DNA of 64,000 nt from Nissolia schottii (taxonomy: Eukaryota > Streptophyta > Magnoliopsida > Fabales > Fabaceae), in NCBI GenBank assembly GCA_003254905.1, contig QANU01099983.1:124001-188000 (forward strand), given 5' to 3'. The position numbers and the translations under genes are program-made. Positions 24,588 to 38,006 of this stretch are shown here, in pieces; the stretch's first letter is position 1; each line of letters opens with the position of its first letter. The notes under the pieces were generated by a model that was not told the DNA's origin, did not search any database, and saw only the letters and a program-made list of their open reading frames with translations.

Positions 24588-27500
24588 TTTTTTTCTTCCT
24601 TTTTGGGAACCAAAGTTGGAAACTTTGTAAGATCTTTCGCTCAGATTTGGTTTCGTGTAATGAAGGGCACTTGGTGAATGGTAGGTATGGAAGAAATTTT
24701 CTTTTTCTTTTAATGCAGTGTGTTTTGAGTGACTAACTTAAATTTCAGCCCAGAAACCGTTGGGAAAAACACACAGCCTTGATTTTCTCCCTTTTCCTTT
24801 TTGGTCTTCACTCTTTCAGATCTACTAACGTTGTTGCTTTGACGTGTGAGTAAAAAAAAAAAACCGACCTTGCTTTCTTCTTTTATGAGTCATTATTCTT
24901 CTCTCTTGAGTACCCAAAAATGGAGTTGAAGAAGAAATGCATGATAGCAGTGTTGAGAAGAAGAAGAAAATCGAAAGTGGAAGAGCTCTATTGGGGAGCC
25001 ATGGCGAGAATCCATCAAGTTGGAGCCACTTAACTGTGGTTATGGCTTCGTTTCTCTCGAAACTCCTCCTTTTTCCTCTGCCTCACGGTCACGTGAAAAT
25101 CATACACCACCATTCCTTTCACTCTATGATTTCTATATTTCTTAATCTGCACCACCTTTATTATAATAAAACCATGGTTAAGCAAACAAGCAAGCAAACA
25201 AACAAATGAATGTGTATTTTTAATTTTGTTATATAGTACTATTATATGGTGTACAACATAGGCACAACAACCATGCATACATAATAATTTTTAATGCCAC
25301 TTTTCTTGGGTTGCTCGTTCTCATAGATTTTGGCAATTTTTATAAAAACTTTGGTGAAATGGGATCCAATAATACTCTTCATTAATATCATTGCCAACAC
25401 CCTACTGCTGAATGGGAATGATGTAGGGCTCAGAAAGGCTTGGGTTTTTTTTTGTTGTAATTTATTTTTTCTTTTTCTTTGAAATTGGATCAAAGGACGT
25501 GGATGGTTACTTAATTGGTTATGTCAGAAAAAAAAAAAACAGGTGTGGCAGTAACACACATGGTGTAAGTGTCAGGTTCCAGCCACTAAAAAACGTTATA
25601 CATCTGTACTGTGAAACGGTGTTTTGTGGTAATAATTGAGAAAGAGGAAAGGGTTTGCGTGTCTATGATGATGATGAATGCATCTATCTATGTGTATTAT
25701 ATGTGTTATGTGTTATGTGTTATGTGTTATGCGCGTGTCTGATTCATCAGAGAGAGAAAGAAAGGACAGAAAAGAACATGCTTCTCTTTTCCTCTACTTC
25801 CTGTACCTAAGGCAAAGGACCCCTCTTCTTTCCTCTCAGGAAATTGGTGAGCGAATTGAAGGCAAACGAGAGGGGCGTTAACTTTTGTATAACTTATAAG
25901 ATAATTGATGCTTAAAAAATGACTTGGATATAAATTTTATAAATGCATGGGCTAAAAAATTAAAATTGTGGGCAATTTAGAATTTCCAAAAAAAAGGGTT
26001 GAAACGATCGTCAGGTGTGGTGATTTCAAATTTGGTAAGTGTTGAAATTGTCATTCCATTTTAGTACATTACAAATTTTTTTTATTTTTAAAAATGATAT
26101 AAAATTGTCTTCGCTCATATAATTATAAATCTTGTATCATATGTATATTATAAATATATGTAATATTTTAGAGAATATAAATGTAAAAAATCCCAAATGA
26201 GGAGAGTAATAAATGGGATTTCACTAAATAAAAATGCGACTACTCTATAGTCATTTATGGGACCTTATGAGACCAATTTTGTTATTTGTGCTCATGTTTT
26301 AGATTTAGAGTAACGGCTTGAAGATTTAATTTATTAACGCATTTATTAATTTATTTTTTTTATAACTTACATTTGATATATTAAGGAATAAAATATAAAA
26401 AATTAGGTGTTTTTGATAGAAATAAATACATTAATAAATAGATCGATGAATTTGGTTTGATAAACATTTTACTTTACATTTATTATGCAACTGATTCTTA
26501 TAAAAAATATTGTTAAATCTATTTATGAGCAATTCGTCATACGCTCATTGTCAAGTGAGTCGGAAAACAAAATGAGTGTAAAATTTATTTCTTCTATTTG
26601 AAAAAATAATAGAGGAGAAATAATAAATAATTAAATAAATAAATAAGAAGGAGAGAAATAGGAAAGAAACAAATAATTTTTACATAAACACAAATTTAAG
26701 AATTTCATTTATGTACACACATAAAAAAATTTGCAGGACTCATAAACATATAAGTACATCTTTAATAATAATTGTAAGATTCTTTTCTTTTTAAACCTAA
26801 AAAAGAATTCTTAAATTTATTTTTATTCAAAAAAAATTCATAAAGAAATATGATTAACCATAATTTCGCAAATTACTCTTATACTTTTTTACTATTTAGA
26901 CTTTTCAACCGTTCTTTAATCTAGGGACATATTTTAAAAGTTAACAATTATTTAAAATCAGAATATTTTTTTATAAAAAGATCAGAAAATATTGATAAAG
27001 TGTAGATCACATTTTGTAACTAATATTTAAAAGAAGATAATGTACCAATAATATTTTTTTTTAATAAAGACGAGCTAGAAAAAGAGAAACCAAGATCTGC
27101 CACGTGTTGCAATTAAATGTGGGGACAGTGTAACGTGTGAATCAAAAAGTGGAGTGGTGCTTAGTTGAGCTCGTGTTCAAGCAACCAGTGAGTGATCATT
27201 GACTCTTGCCAGCTGCCATATCCTCTTTCTTTGCCCTTTTTTTCCCCTCCCTATATATGCTATTTGTTTTGGCCTGAAAATTAACATATTAGATTGAAAA
27301 ATTGAAGGAAAAAAAAATAAACAACTAAAGGTGTGAACAGAGAAGGTCATGGTTTTGTGGCTGTGTTTGGTTGACTACGGACAGGTGCCGAAAATATAGG
27401 TCCTATTTAAGAGATCTTGCGCTCCTATTTTGGTTGTTTCAAACTTAACACTTGGTTTTTTGGTCTTCAATAAGATCATGATCATAAAATCCATGTGATT

Positions 27501-28502
27501 TTGTGAATGCCCAAATTTTCAGTACCAAGGTCATATAACCATATCCATGTTGCTTATTTATTTATTTTTATTCAAAATAGTTTAGGTAAGTTAGAGATCG
27601 ATATCTCACTAACGTCATTAATATCTCACCGAACGTGTCATGATAGACTCCCTCTTTTAACGTTTTCTTGAACTTTTGCAAGAGGCTATAGATCATGGAT
27701 TTGGATCTCTAAAGTGAGAATCAAAGTGAATAAGTTTTATTCTTATATCAATAAAGTAATGCGACTCATTTTTAATTTATTAATTAACTAGTTTAGTACA
27801 TGTGATATGCATAAAAATTATTTAAAATTTCTTGATTTTATTTTTTTATATAAATTATTTAATTTCATTTTTTGTATTTTTAAATGTTAAAATTAAGAAA
27901 ATGCTAATGTTAAATTATGAAAGATTTAATTAGTGGGGACAAATAGACTAAGTTTAGTGAAATTTTAAATTTAAATTTAAAAAATTAATAAAATTTAGTG
28001 AAAATAGTTTAAGCGAAAAAATTCTCTCCAAGATCAGTAGGTAAAAAAAAAACTTTATTTTTTTAATTAATATAAATGACAAAAAGTTTATAGTAAAATT
28101 CTTACATTAAAAGATATTTGTCCACACGTTACACCATCAAATTTGCCCATATTGATGGGGATAAATCCAACGAATCAATCATTGACCAACTGCTTCAACC
28201 ATCATTGGCCACGATGCTTATTTAAATCCATTAAGATGTTAAACATTTTTATATTGTTAATTATTTGTGAAGTGTTATTCGGTTATTATTATGGTTAATT
28301 AGATCTTTATTTCTAATTTTTAGGAGGGTACAATATACACGGACTTTTTTAGTAAGCACATATCAACCAACCCCACGAGAATTCAAGTAAACATCAATAT
28401 GCAATATAAATTAATTGGTATTCGTTAATTGTAAAACCATAGCCTACTAACTTATTAATACCATAACTATTTTTTTTTTGGTACATTAACTATTACTCCA
28501 AC
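24588..28502. other. Promoter region of the receptor-like kinase and intergenic spacer
   Basis: The first few hundred bases upstream of the kinase ATG are its leader and promoter; the precise start is not visible. A tandem TGTGTTAT-type repeat lies at about 25695-25730. The block 27090-27300 is GC-richer and contains GCCACGTGTT, a G-box-like site. No credible coding region was found. Confidence 0.5.
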
Positions 28503-31500
28503 TTAATTATTAGTAGAAACTTGTACAAATTGGTTTGCTTCCTTGGAGTCATGATCTTCTTTAGGAATCACTGTGAAAGAGTGATTCTTGTTGACCCTAG
28601 GGTGATTGATTTCCAAATTGTAATCTCCATGAAAAAGTGATACCTCAAGTAAACCCCTTTGGTTTGTCTTCATTGATGATGATTTTCCTAACAAACCCCA
28701 TTCACGAAGCAACTTGTCCACAACATCCCCTGCAGGATAGTTCCTGAAGTTGCTATCTGTTAAGCAAATCCTATAGCAACCTTGTGGTGATCTTCCTGTC
28801 CACATCACTATTCCTTGAACAGCTGGGTGGGAGTGTGCTTCTCTTAGAACCTGCTCAAAGTACCTTACCTACATACAAGTGGACCCATTGACTTAGTCGT
28901 GAGAGAGGTGACAAGATATATACATATTTTCATATATTCAATTCCATTCTTTTATGAATTAAAGACATCTCTCTTTGTGTTGTGTTTTTACATATGACTC
29001 AACTATGTATTGTCATATCAGTATAAATGTTTGACTTTCATATTAATTATCTCAAAAGCTGAACATATAACAAAATCTGATTGGATGATAATAACTTCAC
29101 ATTATAAGTGCATGGAAATTAAACTCAATATAAAATAGAAATGTTATTTGTATAGTACTCGGACATAGAGTGAGGGACACCCGAGAAGAAAAAGACACAA
29201 CCTATTGTGATAATAAGTGAGCATATGATTTTGTGTTTCTTTTTCTTTTTGTCAAAATTTTGTGTGTTTTTCTCACTTTGGATGTGTATCACTATCTTCT
29301 ATGACAATATACAAATTACATTACTCTAACATATATTATCAACTACAACAACAAAAATGCGTTTATTTTAGCTTATTTGCTAAAATAATTACCTTTTTTT
29401 ATGAAATAATTAATTTTGAATATTTGCATAAATAATCAAAATCTAAAGAGAAGTTAAATAGAATAATTTCTTAAAAAATTATATTTAGCTTTTAGAGTTC
29501 TTTATAAAAAATTAAGTTTTTTTAATCACTTTTTTAAAATGTGAATCAAATGCACCTATTAACAATTACAAGAGAAATAAGAATCGTTATTAAGCTTTTG
29601 GGGATATTAAAAACTTTACCTGGTTAGGTTGGGCCGCAACATCTAACTCAGTGATCCAAATTGGGGACCTAGTGGCAGCAAGAGTATCAATGGAAGCCCT
29701 CATGTATGGCAAGTTTGGAGGGAAATTAGGAAAATGGCCCTCGAGCCCAATCCCAATCCTAACCCCTCTATTCCCAGGATAGCTCTGTATCTGCCTCAGC
29801 TTTTGTATGTACTTAGTTGGGCTTGAAACCCCATCTCTACTATCCTCAATTGTGTTATACTCATTCAAGAACAAAGTCGGATACGGATCAATTCTATGGG
29901 CCACACTGAAGGCCCTGGCTGAAAACAAAGGCCCAAGCTTGCTCTCAAAGAACGAGAAGTGCATGTTCTCGTTAACCACATCCCAGTGAATTACTTGCCC
30001 TCGGTACCTCGACACCACGGAGTTAAGCCTCCTTCCCGTTGCTTGGCTTAGTTGTTGCTGCGACAACGATGGGACCCACCTAAAATGTAAAATAGTCATC
30101 GGATCTAAGTGGTAGTATTAAGATCGGTTAATCTCTTTAAACTCGTAAAATCGTCTCTTTCCAAGATATAAATTGAGATTTTACCAACATTGCCTACCTA
30201 GTTTGGAAATTGGGGTCGTCCCAAAAAATGTTGTGGCCCCTCACGGCAATGTTGTGCTGCTTTGCGAACCGGAGCATTGCGTCGGCGAGGGCGTAATTCT
30301 CTCGGCCTTGTACGGATTCGGTGGCATACCACTTCATCTCGTTGCCGAATGTGGTGACGGTGAACCGCGAGAGGAACCAATTTTGATATGCAGTGTTGTT
30401 GAGAATGGAACTGTCTATTGAGCTTCCGAACGGGAAGCGTGACCTGTTTTGTGTGAAAGATACGCTTGCGTTTGGTAAGGGTTTCCCTTGTTGGTCCAGT
30501 ATTTTGACTAGTACCTTTCTTCTACGTGCCTACCATGTCAAAATCAAACTTGATTATACATTTTTTTTATATGGATGTTACAAATGTTGAGATGGTAAGA
30601 CTCAGCATGTAAATTGCTATGATTTAGAGGTCATCACGAGAAAATATTTTTATATAGACACAAATTTAATATGTTAATATATGTATTGAAAAACTATAAA
30701 CCAAAGCTGTTAAACTTAAAAGTTTAAATAAACTTTTGAACATTTAGTAAACTTGAGAGTTTACCGATTTTGTTAAGAGTTTATTTAAACTCGGACAAGT
30801 TTATAAACAAAAACATTAACTTATTTTGTGGGGTAGAACTATAAATTTGTAAAAGTCTAAGAATTAACTTGAGAGTTTAACAATCGTGAATGTTTACCTT
30901 CTCAATACTTTGAACTCTATGTGACCTCCATTGCTTTTCAGTGAATGGTTGTAAGGAAATGCTGTCTATCCATATTTCCACAGCAGTGTTATTGCTCTAC
31001 AAAATTCAACATTGTCAATAGTCATAGAAAATTTGAGAAATCACAAATCAAAATTTTTCATTAAACAATAAAAAAAATTGCTTCCCCGGCCATTTGAATA
31101 ATAATAGTAGTATAGGACAATTATTAAGAATAGGTTCAAGAGAATTACCTCAAAATAGAGCTCAGCAGGTCCTGATGTATCTGCTGTGAGACCACCCTTA
31201 AGCATAGACCAGCAATTAGGCTGAGCGATGGTGGCACCAGCAAAGTTGATACCTTTAGTTGTTTTGATAAAGGCTTTAATAGGAACATTAATTTCCTTAC
31301 TCACTTGTATCCAAGCTTCATAGAGCAACACATAAAACCATATATGAATGAAAAATTCGGTTAGTTGACCGATATTTCATTTATAATAAATTAATTAGAG
31401 TTTAATTTTTACATATTGTTAATATTGTTAATATAAAAATGTTTTATAACATCATCTAATCATATGTTGTCATATAAATAAAAATAGTTTCTTTTAAAAA

Positions 31501-33633
31501 TAATGCATAGAAATTAAACTCAAGTAATTAGCCAATGTGAGAATTATTAAACATTTATGATATTTGAGTACAATAAGATTTTACCGGATAAAGCATAATG
31601 CCTCTTGTTTTGCAGGAGAACCTTCTGGGAGACACTATCATAAGGTTGATTCCTGCTATGTGCTACAACATATTTGTTGCCTAATGATTCTCTATGCTCT
31701 ATTTTTGAGCCACCAAATTGAATCCACCCTTGTAATCCATTGTTCAATTCTGGGTTTTTGATGATTCCTCCATTATACTGAGGCTTATAAGGGTGTGACA
31801 AACACTGATTGAAAAAACATTAGGATATACAAAATTATGAGTTGAAATTTCAGAAATTATATATATAATAACAGTAACGCCATTGAAAATGTAAAATGTA
31901 ACAGGGGAGCACTCACTTCTATGCTAGCAGTGTAGTCATAGGATAAAGCTTCCGCTTTAAAACCTGTGAGATCATGTGAGATATTAGTTCAACTTCTGTC
32001 TCAAATTAATTGCCATTTTTAATTTTTTAATTAATTGCTAAATTGATGTATTTAGAGATTTTGGACTGAAAAAAGAATTGATGCGTTAATTCTATCTAAA
32101 GCCACACTAAATTTTAAGGGACTCACGAACAATTAGGAGTAGTTTTGACCCATCTTAATTAACCCTATAACTCAAATTGTGTTGGAGTGATTTTAGGCAT
32201 ATAAAATATATATTTTTAAATAAACTATGCATAGTTTATAGATATATATAAAGGAACCCCTTTTCTATAACATAATAAAATATTTCAATTTTTTTATTCG
32301 TATTACATTAGTGCACTTATTATTACAAATAAAAATCATAAGAGGTGGTTGCAATGTGAATCGTGACTTTTGTTTAAGAATGATAAATTTAAGCGTCATT
32401 CCAACTTATTTGTAAAAAGAAAATATTTGACTAAAACAATTAAATACTATATATATATTCTTTGTCAATTAAACTATAGATATTCGAACCTATTACTGTA
32501 ACTCAACTAATTTGATCCGATCTGACTAAGGTCCATTAGATTTCAGCAAATTGTTAAAATATATTATCCATTCCAAGGCTCAAACCTGGATTTTTTCTAA
32601 AATATTTATAAAAATTATCAGAATTTCCTAAAAATCTGTAAAAATAATAGTCTCTTAAAAAAAATTTACTTTAAAATTTTTAATGTTATATTAAAAATTA
32701 AATTTTTAGATATTTTTAAAAAAAAATTACTATTTCAGCAATTCGTGTAGATTTTATATTAAAATATAACATTATTTATGCAAACAAATAACATATTTTC
32801 TTTATTTTAATTTTTTTTCTTCTATAATAACTCCTTCTCATTGTATCCAACCCGTCAAAACATCTTATACCCAAAAAATATCTATTTTCCTTTTGAAACG
32901 ATATATTTCCTGAAATATTGATAACTTTTCATTAATTAATAGTTGAGAAAAGTTAACAACTAGTGCTCTTAAGATATTTAAAATGGATTAATGTTTTATG
33001 TTTTTTAAAATTTTTAAAGCATTGAAGACATTAAAAACCTTACATTTTTAACGAGAACTTACTATTTCTTAAATTATTGACCTAATAGTTTTCAGTATCA
33101 GATATAGAGTAACTTGTGCTGGTAGAATTATGTTGCTCCATATGAGATCTCGATCAAATACTCAAATAAAATCGCTTTTGAAAGAAAAATACACTCAGTT
33201 TCGAAAGAAAAAAAAACACACTCTCCTAAGTATTTTTCAACTCTACCAATTCACACATTTACACTTTACATCATGAATTATTATTGTTTTAAAGTATTTT
33301 TAAAAAAGACAGATAATATGCTATCATAAATATAATATTAAATTAGAGATTAAAGCACAAATTGTAGGATAATAGATTTACATTAAGAAAATTCAAACGA
33401 TATAACTTTTGGTAGATATGACAATTTATAACGTCAATTAGCAAACTTATTGTGCTAGTAAACTAAACATGATGTTTTGTTTTAAAAAAAAAATACAAAT
33501 AAATAAAGAGGAGAATGAATATATGCAAAATATAAAAATATCATTCAACATGCACTTTGAGACAAGAAAACAAACCTGCGTAAAGGGTGATGCATAGCAG
33601 AAGGAGGAGACTCATATTTTTGTTTTCAACCAT
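28503..33633 (-). CDS. Secreted GH10 endo-1,4-beta-xylanase with CBM4/9-like module
   Basis: Eight exons (33633-33576, 31963-31917, 31804-31585, 31315-31149, 30996-30898, 30529-30198, 30079-29620, 28868-28503) join in frame to give about 582 residues. A signal peptide (MSLLLLLCITLYAG) precedes a carbohydrate-binding module around residues 40-190 (NPELNNGLQGWIQFGG, AWIQVSKE). The GH10 barrel follows: GNEMKWYATE, RGHNIFWDDP, the acid/base Glu344 in HWDVVNEN, and the nucleophile Glu452 in WITELDV. Both catalytic glutamates are present, so it should hydrolyse xylan in the cell wall. The C-terminal 120 residues (VMWTGRSPQGCYRICLTD) are typical of plant members. Intron 1 is 1.6 kb; other introns are smaller except the last (0.75 kb). 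Closest relatives I recall are Arabidopsis At4g38650 and the At4g33810-At4g33840 group. Confidence 0.95.
31964..33575 (-). other. First intron of the xylanase gene
   Basis: The donor GCAG/GTTTG follows the signal-peptide exon and the acceptor CACAG/GTTTT precedes a 47-bp exon. The intron is AT-rich and I see no gene in it. Confidence 0.75.
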
Positions 33634-34719
33634 CGGAGATTCTTTTAATTGATATATACCCTGTTCAATACATTTGAGATTCTGATTCAAGGAAAATAAA
33701 ATCGAACCAATATATATAAAAGAGAGCTCTTAAGATTATTATTATTTTTTTTAAAAAAGAAGAATAAGATGGAGAGAGCTCTTAATTATGTTACCAGGAT
33801 TGGATTGAAATGGAAGAAGGCACTGAATTCACTGGTGATGACTGAGGAGTGATCTCACAGTCCAAACCATGGTTTTTATAAGCATAATATATATTTATAT
33901 TTATGTCAATAAAAGATTAATTTTGTTTTTCTTGGTCTTGAATAAGTGACACTTAATTTGCTGTATTTAATTGAGATTTAAGTCAAATATGTTCAACGTA
34001 TCATGACTTTGACATTTTTTTTATTTGATAAAAAACTGAATTTTTATGATCTTCTTCTGAATTATTCAGTTCACTAAGCACTAACTCAATTATTTAAGGA
34101 TAATAATAATTGAGTGCAAACGACACCGAAGGAGTTTCACTCTTAAAATTACATAAATTAATTGGATTTCACTCTTAAAATTAAATAAATTATTCAAAAT
34201 TAAGATCTCTTTTTCTTTTTGTTGGTACATATTAAAATTAAGATCTCCGAAAAAAGGAGTAATATGATTGTGGGGTTGTTTTTAAAAAAACTTCTTTGCT
34301 CTGCTTTGTTTCCTATACAAATTTTTTACTTTTAATTAATGAGGTTTAAGCGGATGATAATACATGGAATAAAAATCTTATTTTATATATATATATATAT
34401 ATCATAATCCCCATTTATACCTCACAAAAATAAAACCTATAATATTTTTTTAAAAAAAATATCAATGACATCAAATACATTAAAAACACTAAAAAAAATA
34501 CATAAAAAAAGTTTCAATTTTATTTTTTAATCACCGTCTTAGACGCGCACTCGTTACTAAAATTCAGTATAAAAAATAGTTTATCCTCTTACAAAATAAA
34601 CCTACAAATTCTTTTGCATACTGAATGAAATAATTATTTATTATTTCTTAAGTTTTCAATATATCAATTGCACTTACATTTTACTCTATTTAGTATATGT
34701 GTGAGTGATACAATTTGGA

Positions 34720-35243
34720 TCAACTTTGAGTGAAAAATTGATCTTATTAAAAAATAAAATTTATTGTAATTTGAATCGGATTGGATTAGGTTAAATAAAA
34801 AATTCAATCCAATCCAATATAAAATTTAGCGGCTTAGATTAGATTGGTTTAATCGGTTTTTACTAAAAAAAAAGGGTTGAAGTTCATAATGCTATCAAGT
34901 ATAATTAACTTAAGCTAATAAAATGAAAATATATCAATGAAAACTAAATAACTCATTTTCATGTACATAAAATGATATTAAAGTAAGAATGGCAATAAAA
35001 ATTATGTGATAAATTAAAATTATTATAAGTAAAATATAAACTTATTAACTAAAATTATATTATATGATCTTTTTTGTTTGGATTGGATTGAATCGATTTT
35101 GAAAACTAAATCTAAAATCCAATTCAATCCAAGTAATATTTTAAAAAATAAGATTCAATCAAATTCAAACTTTTACAATTTTGATTGATTTTTTTAAATT
35201 GGTTTAACAATTTTGATTGGATTGGATTTTACACCCCCTACTA
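34720..35243. repeat. Repeat rich in GGATTGGATT and its complement, possible DNA-transposon remnant
   Basis: GGATTGGATT and AATCCAATCC motifs recur in both orientations across this block, so it can fold back on itself. The right edge reads GGATTTTACACCCCCTA, which looks like a terminal sequence of a DNA element. I could not find a matching left end or a target duplication. Confidence 0.35.
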
Positions 35244-37839
35244 TTTAGTGTGTAAGAGGATTTGTAAGTTGATTTGTAAGAGAATATCTAACATGTTTCA
35301 ATTCAGTATTTAATGATGAAAAAGTCCAATATTAATGAATGAGAATTTAATTCATCAAAAACTAAATAAATGCATTTAATGCTTTTTGACTTTTGACACT
35401 TAAAAAAAATTGATTGGGAGTTTTATTTTGTAGCTTGACTTATCATTTTACTCATATTATATTTGTACACTTATACTCTTAAATTAATGATGAATGCATG
35501 TATAAGATTAATAAGAAGATAAGTTAGAATAAAAAATAGAATTCTCAAAATCTTATGAAAAATTAATGGTATATTTAAATTGGTAGTGAGTAATGGAATG
35601 GAAAGGAAAAAAAACAAAGGAATAGAACTCAAGAAAAATAGAGTAATTATTTTGCCTCTATTATTTAAATATTTTAATGGAATTTTCTTTTGATAAGTAT
35701 TATAATTGAGAATAGAATGACGAGCATTATAATATATTGTTTCTATCTTACCTTTCAAACAAATGAAAGAGTAAACAATTACGTTTAAGATTTACTAGAT
35801 TTGTGTCATACATCAAATGGAGATAATACTAAGTATACTATTAAGTAACAAACGAAGTAAAGGCACCATTAAAAAGTAGGAATGACTTTCCTCTTAAAAA
35901 ACTCACAAAAGATAAGATATAAAAAAGGAGAAAATATATCCTTCAAAATAATTAAAAAAATAATAATATATCCTTCTAACAATTCTCTAAAAGATGTTCT
36001 TAATTATTAACTGAAGTAAAAAATAAATACATTCAAATCAATTCTTATTTTTAATAAGTCCAAACAATATGTAATGTATTCTAAATTTAATAATTGAGTC
36101 TTAAATCAATTCTAACCTTGTTTTATATAATGATTGCAAGCATAAAATTTAACTTATAAATAAAAAAATCAGTTCAAATCAAATCAATTCAAAATTTTAA
36201 TCATTATAATCACTACCTAAATTAATCTTTTTAATGTTTGGGCCTAAATTTTTAGGGGCTTTAGCTTTTGCCTGAAGCCAATATGCCATTACCAATTGAG
36301 AATTTGTGGGCACGGGCCCAAATCCGTGCTTTGGTCCGGCTTCTTTGAAAAATAAAATGATAATACAAAATATCTGTCGATTAATTTAATGTGAACATAT
36401 CTATTAAGTGAAAAAGACAAAAAAATAAAATAAAATCATTTAATGTGATCATGCAGTTGGACCAAAAAAATATTGAGAACATGTCTATTAACAGAATCAG
36501 GTAACGTTTTCAATGTTTATCCTAAAATGATGTATATTAAATGTTGACTTTCAAAAAATTAGTAAAAATAAATTTTAATTTATATTTATTTATTGAGTAA
36601 TTGTAAATTACTATTTTAACCCTCGTTCTAACCACGGCCCAAAACTTGAATGGAAAAACTTCATCTCTAACCAGCACCATATCTCCCCTCAACTTCTTTC
36701 TCTCATCTAATCCCTCACCTCCCAATCTGACACTGCCACCACCGTATCCCTCAATCACACTTGTAGTCCCTGGAGCCCAAATTGGGAATATTGAGAACAA
36801 AAGCCAAAAGGCTACATGAAGTTAACAATGCAAATATGCACGCACTATTTCATAGTCCTTTAACTTAACTGTGTGACTCATCAATCAGTTTTTCATTGTT
36901 TGTTACCAAATCTGATCCACCCACCATCACTGAATCTTGTTGATTATTAACCTCATTTGTACCTGCCAGAATTGATCCCAACACCTCACACCAAATCTCA
37001 TAACCGTACCATAAACCACCACTTCATGAGCCTGCCTCTACAACACCGTTAGCCTTGTCGGAGCTCTCCTTCGAATGCGAGTTCTTTGGATACGCAACTA
37101 CAGTAGCAGCATAGGATGGAATGATGTGGAGGAGGAAAAACAGATGGGGTTTTCAAGGGTGGGAATGTAATTACATGACGTTTTGTTAATAATTAAACTA
37201 TTTAAAAGGTAATATTAGTAATAGTCTTTTTTACCTAATTACTCTAAATTTATCTCATATTAGATTAATTTTTATTTTTAATTTTATTTTATTAATGATT
37301 TAAGATGAGGTGTACATTAGATGTACACTTTTTTCAGGACAAACATTAAAAACGTTACTACATAATCAACATACTACTAACACACTTTTGAATATCAAAG
37401 TCCTTTTTGAAATGATGCATAACAAAGCACAACATTTTTCAATTATCCAAGTGTTTGGCACAATTGACTCTAAAGCTAGAAAATTAGTTTTTCTTGTTCA
37501 TGGATATTATGGTCATGGTTTCCAAATCTTCATGATTTACATCACAAAGAATTGGTTTTATAAGGAATTCACTTATCCACCCACACCAATCATGATTCCT
37601 CTTATAAGACCTCTCACATCTTATTTCCTCAACTTGATTTGATTGCCCCTTCTACCACATTTGATTCATTTGAACCTTATACACCCATATATACTTCCTG
37701 AATATGCATTCTCAAAATACATCATCACCTCATGTTTGCTCTTATAAGGCAACGTGAATGTTAGAGGGAAGGTATAAGAGTTGGACTACAAGATCTTGAG
37801 TAAACCAAAACCAAGGACTTTGACAAGATTACTTGAGGG

Positions 37840-38006
37840 CAAGGTTGCTATGGATTGTAATTGGGTATTCTAGGTTAAACAGGTTGATGAAACTATAAAG
37901 ATGCGTATATAAAACTCATCTAGTAACTAAAAAAGAATTGAATCTAGATATTTTTATCATCGGTTGCCAAACTCACAATAGTGAAAACTCCCTTAGCCGT
38001 TGCTAA
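37840..38006 (+). mobile_element. Small Ty1/copia reverse transcriptase remnant
   Basis: Translated pieces read AMDCNWVF (copia RT usually has CKWVFK), then after a stop YKTHLVTKK (usual YKARLVAKG), then VAKLTIVKTPLAVA near 37963-38004 (usual SPVAKLTTVR..LAVA). The order and spacing fit the start of the RT domain. Stops and missing bases show it is dead. No LTRs were found around it. Confidence 0.6.

Noticed and set aside
36537-36800. 87-residue minus-strand frame
   Set aside because: No conserved motif and no neighbouring exons; kept only as part of the higher-GC island.
37310-37642. 110-residue plus-strand frame upstream of the copia fossil
   Set aside because: I could not recognise any domain; it may be retrotransposon debris but this cannot be shown by eye.
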